NCBI GenBank assembly: GCA_027067035.1
Contig: JAMOMO010000416.1
Coordinates: 1 to 6,391 of the forward strand
Direction of reading: 5' to 3'
Origin: Desulfobulbaceae bacterium
GTDB taxonomy: Bacteria; Desulfobacterota; Desulfobulbia; Desulfobulbales; Desulfocapsaceae
Length of the DNA stretch: 6,391 bases
The translations under genes were made by a program, and so were the position numbers. Positions within the stretch are counted from its first letter, which is position 1. Every line of letters starts with the position of its first letter. The notes below the pieces were generated by a model. That model saw only the letters and a list, made by a program, of their open reading frames with translations. It searched no databases and was not told the origin of the DNA. Of this stretch, positions 5,488 through 6,391 are shown piece by piece.

Positions 5488-6391
5488 TCAACCGGACTGC
5501 ACAGCAGTGGCCACCGTCTTTCTCAATACCCGCATCTCGGCAAACAGCTCACATTCGACAATACTGTTTAAAGAGACAAGTGCCATGGGCAGAAACTGCT
5601 CAAAAAACGTCTTGTTACACTCTCGTGTCAAATGGGCGAACGCCCCGACAATCTGAAGATTCCTCTGCAGGGCAAGGAGAAGATACTCCTCAACAAATGA
5701 TTTCCGGTCAACAGCAACAAGACTCTCCACCCGGTCCAGGTAATGATCAAGTAACTCCTCCTGAAAATCAAAGGGCAGAGCAACATAGGGGTCGATGAGC
5801 AGAGATGCAAGATCGTAGGCCAGCGGCCCCAGACGTCCACCCTGAAAATCTATGAAACAGGGGGCGTCACCCCGAAGCATGATATTGCGGGACTGAAAAT
5901 CCCGGTGCAGAAAATAGTGTGCAGGAATCAATGCAGCCAGATCAGCAATCTGTTCAAACTCTTCCTGCAGTCCCGCAGGCTCCTCCCTTCCGAGATAGTT
6001 CTCCCAGAAAGCCCTGAGGAAATAGGCAGACTCCTTCTCCAGCATAAGTTTTCTGTCATACGCGGAGCTGTCCCAGCACCACTCTGGATCAAATCCCTCG
6101 GCCCCATGCACCTGCATCTCAGCAAGATTCTCAACAGAGACCGCATACAGTGGCCGGACCTGTTCCACCCAGGAATCTCCGGATTTCGAAACAACAACAC
6201 GGTCATGAAGTTTTTCATCTCCCAGATCTTCAAAGAGTAAAACACCATGCTCCTCATCCCAGCCATACTGCTCAGGTACGGAAATACCAAGCCCCAGCAG
6301 ATGGAGGCCTATGGAACGGGCCGCCTTTGCCTCGGCAAGGCCCGGTGCAGTATTGTCCGGCGGGGCAACGGCCAGGCAGAGCCTCTTTTCA
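5488..6391 (-). CDS. Aminoglycoside phosphotransferase-fold kinase, AmgK-like (N-terminus off window)
   Basis: The minus-strand frame is open from the right edge to a TGA at 5488-5490, showing 300 residues (numbered here from the first full codon at 6390). The protein has the small-molecule kinase fold shared by aminoglycoside phosphotransferases and choline kinases. The catalytic loop HRDFQSRN is at 162-169, with catalytic D164 and metal ligand N169, and the DFG-like metal motif IDFQGG at 180-185 carries D181. The following RLGPLAYDLASLLIDPYV and an upstream LLFEDLGDEKLHD resemble the COG3178/AmgK group, sugar kinases that phosphorylate N-acetylmuramate or N-acetylglucosamine in cell-wall recycling. 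A true drug-resistance role is less likely. The start, and any partner such as the nucleotidyltransferase MurU that often accompanies AmgK, would lie beyond the window. It converges on tRNA-Arg. Confidence 0.85.
   Translation of the reverse strand, partial: EKRLCLAVAPPDNTAPGLAEAKAARSIGLHLLGLGISVPEQYGWDEEHGVLLFEDLGDEKLHDRVVVSKSGDSWVEQVRPLYAVSVENLAEMQVHGAEGFDPEWCWDSSAYDRKLMLEKESAYFLRAFWENYLGREEPAGLQEEFEQIADLAALIPAHYFLHRDFQSRNIMLRGDAPCFIDFQGGRLGPLAYDLASLLIDPYVALPFDFQEELLDHYLDRVESLVAVDRKSFVEEYLLLALQRNLQIVGAFAHLTRECNKTFFEQFLPMALVSLNSIVECELFAEMRVLRKTVATAVQSG

Overview
The window looks like a piece of bacterial chromosome of moderate GC content. It carries housekeeping and accessory genes on both strands, and I see no insertion sequence, prophage or CRISPR array. 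The mix suggests an anaerobic, selenocysteine-using member of the Desulfobacterota (old Deltaproteobacteria): a short DtxR/MntR-type regulator, a CBS-tailed ClC transporter, an AmgK-like kinase and, above all, a small Rdx/SelW-type selenoprotein. That placement is inference from protein style. No rRNA or other taxonomic marker is present.

Layout. Bases 1-1026 (minus) hold the N-terminal 342 codons of recN, cut by the left edge. A 141-base divergent region separates it from a plus-strand DtxR/MntR-family metal-dependent repressor (1168-1674). Sixteen bases later and convergent comes a 72-residue gene on the minus strand (1691-1909). Its eleventh codon is an in-frame TGA inside a C-T-K-U motif. 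It reads as an Rdx/SelW-family selenoprotein, with a GTG start, a clear Shine-Dalgarno sequence and a hairpin of bacterial SECIS type just after the TGA. A plain ORF search breaks at the TGA, so this gene is easily missed.

Bases 1910-2248 (339 bases) hold no gene that I accept. They contain divergent promoter-like elements, three copies of a GTCTGCCA word, and a hairpin that could form a pseudoknot in the leader of the next gene. From 2249 (start uncertain; 2123 is the alternative) to 3430 runs an HD-domain dGTPase-like triphosphohydrolase. Its stop overlaps the start of a ClC-family anion transporter with two CBS domains (3427-5208) in an ATGA, so the two are probably translationally coupled. 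A tRNA-Arg(TCG) gene (5306-5382) with its own promoter-like sequence follows. A hairpin with T-runs on both sides (5404-5474) could end transcription from both directions. The right end (5488-6391, minus) holds the C-terminal 300 residues of an aminoglycoside-phosphotransferase-fold kinase most like AmgK, cut by the right edge.

How they work together: only the HD hydrolase and the ClC gene form an evident operon. The other genes are single units arranged divergently or convergently. The selenoprotein is the most notable item, followed by the ClC's unusual ion-pathway residues and the structured leader before the HD gene.
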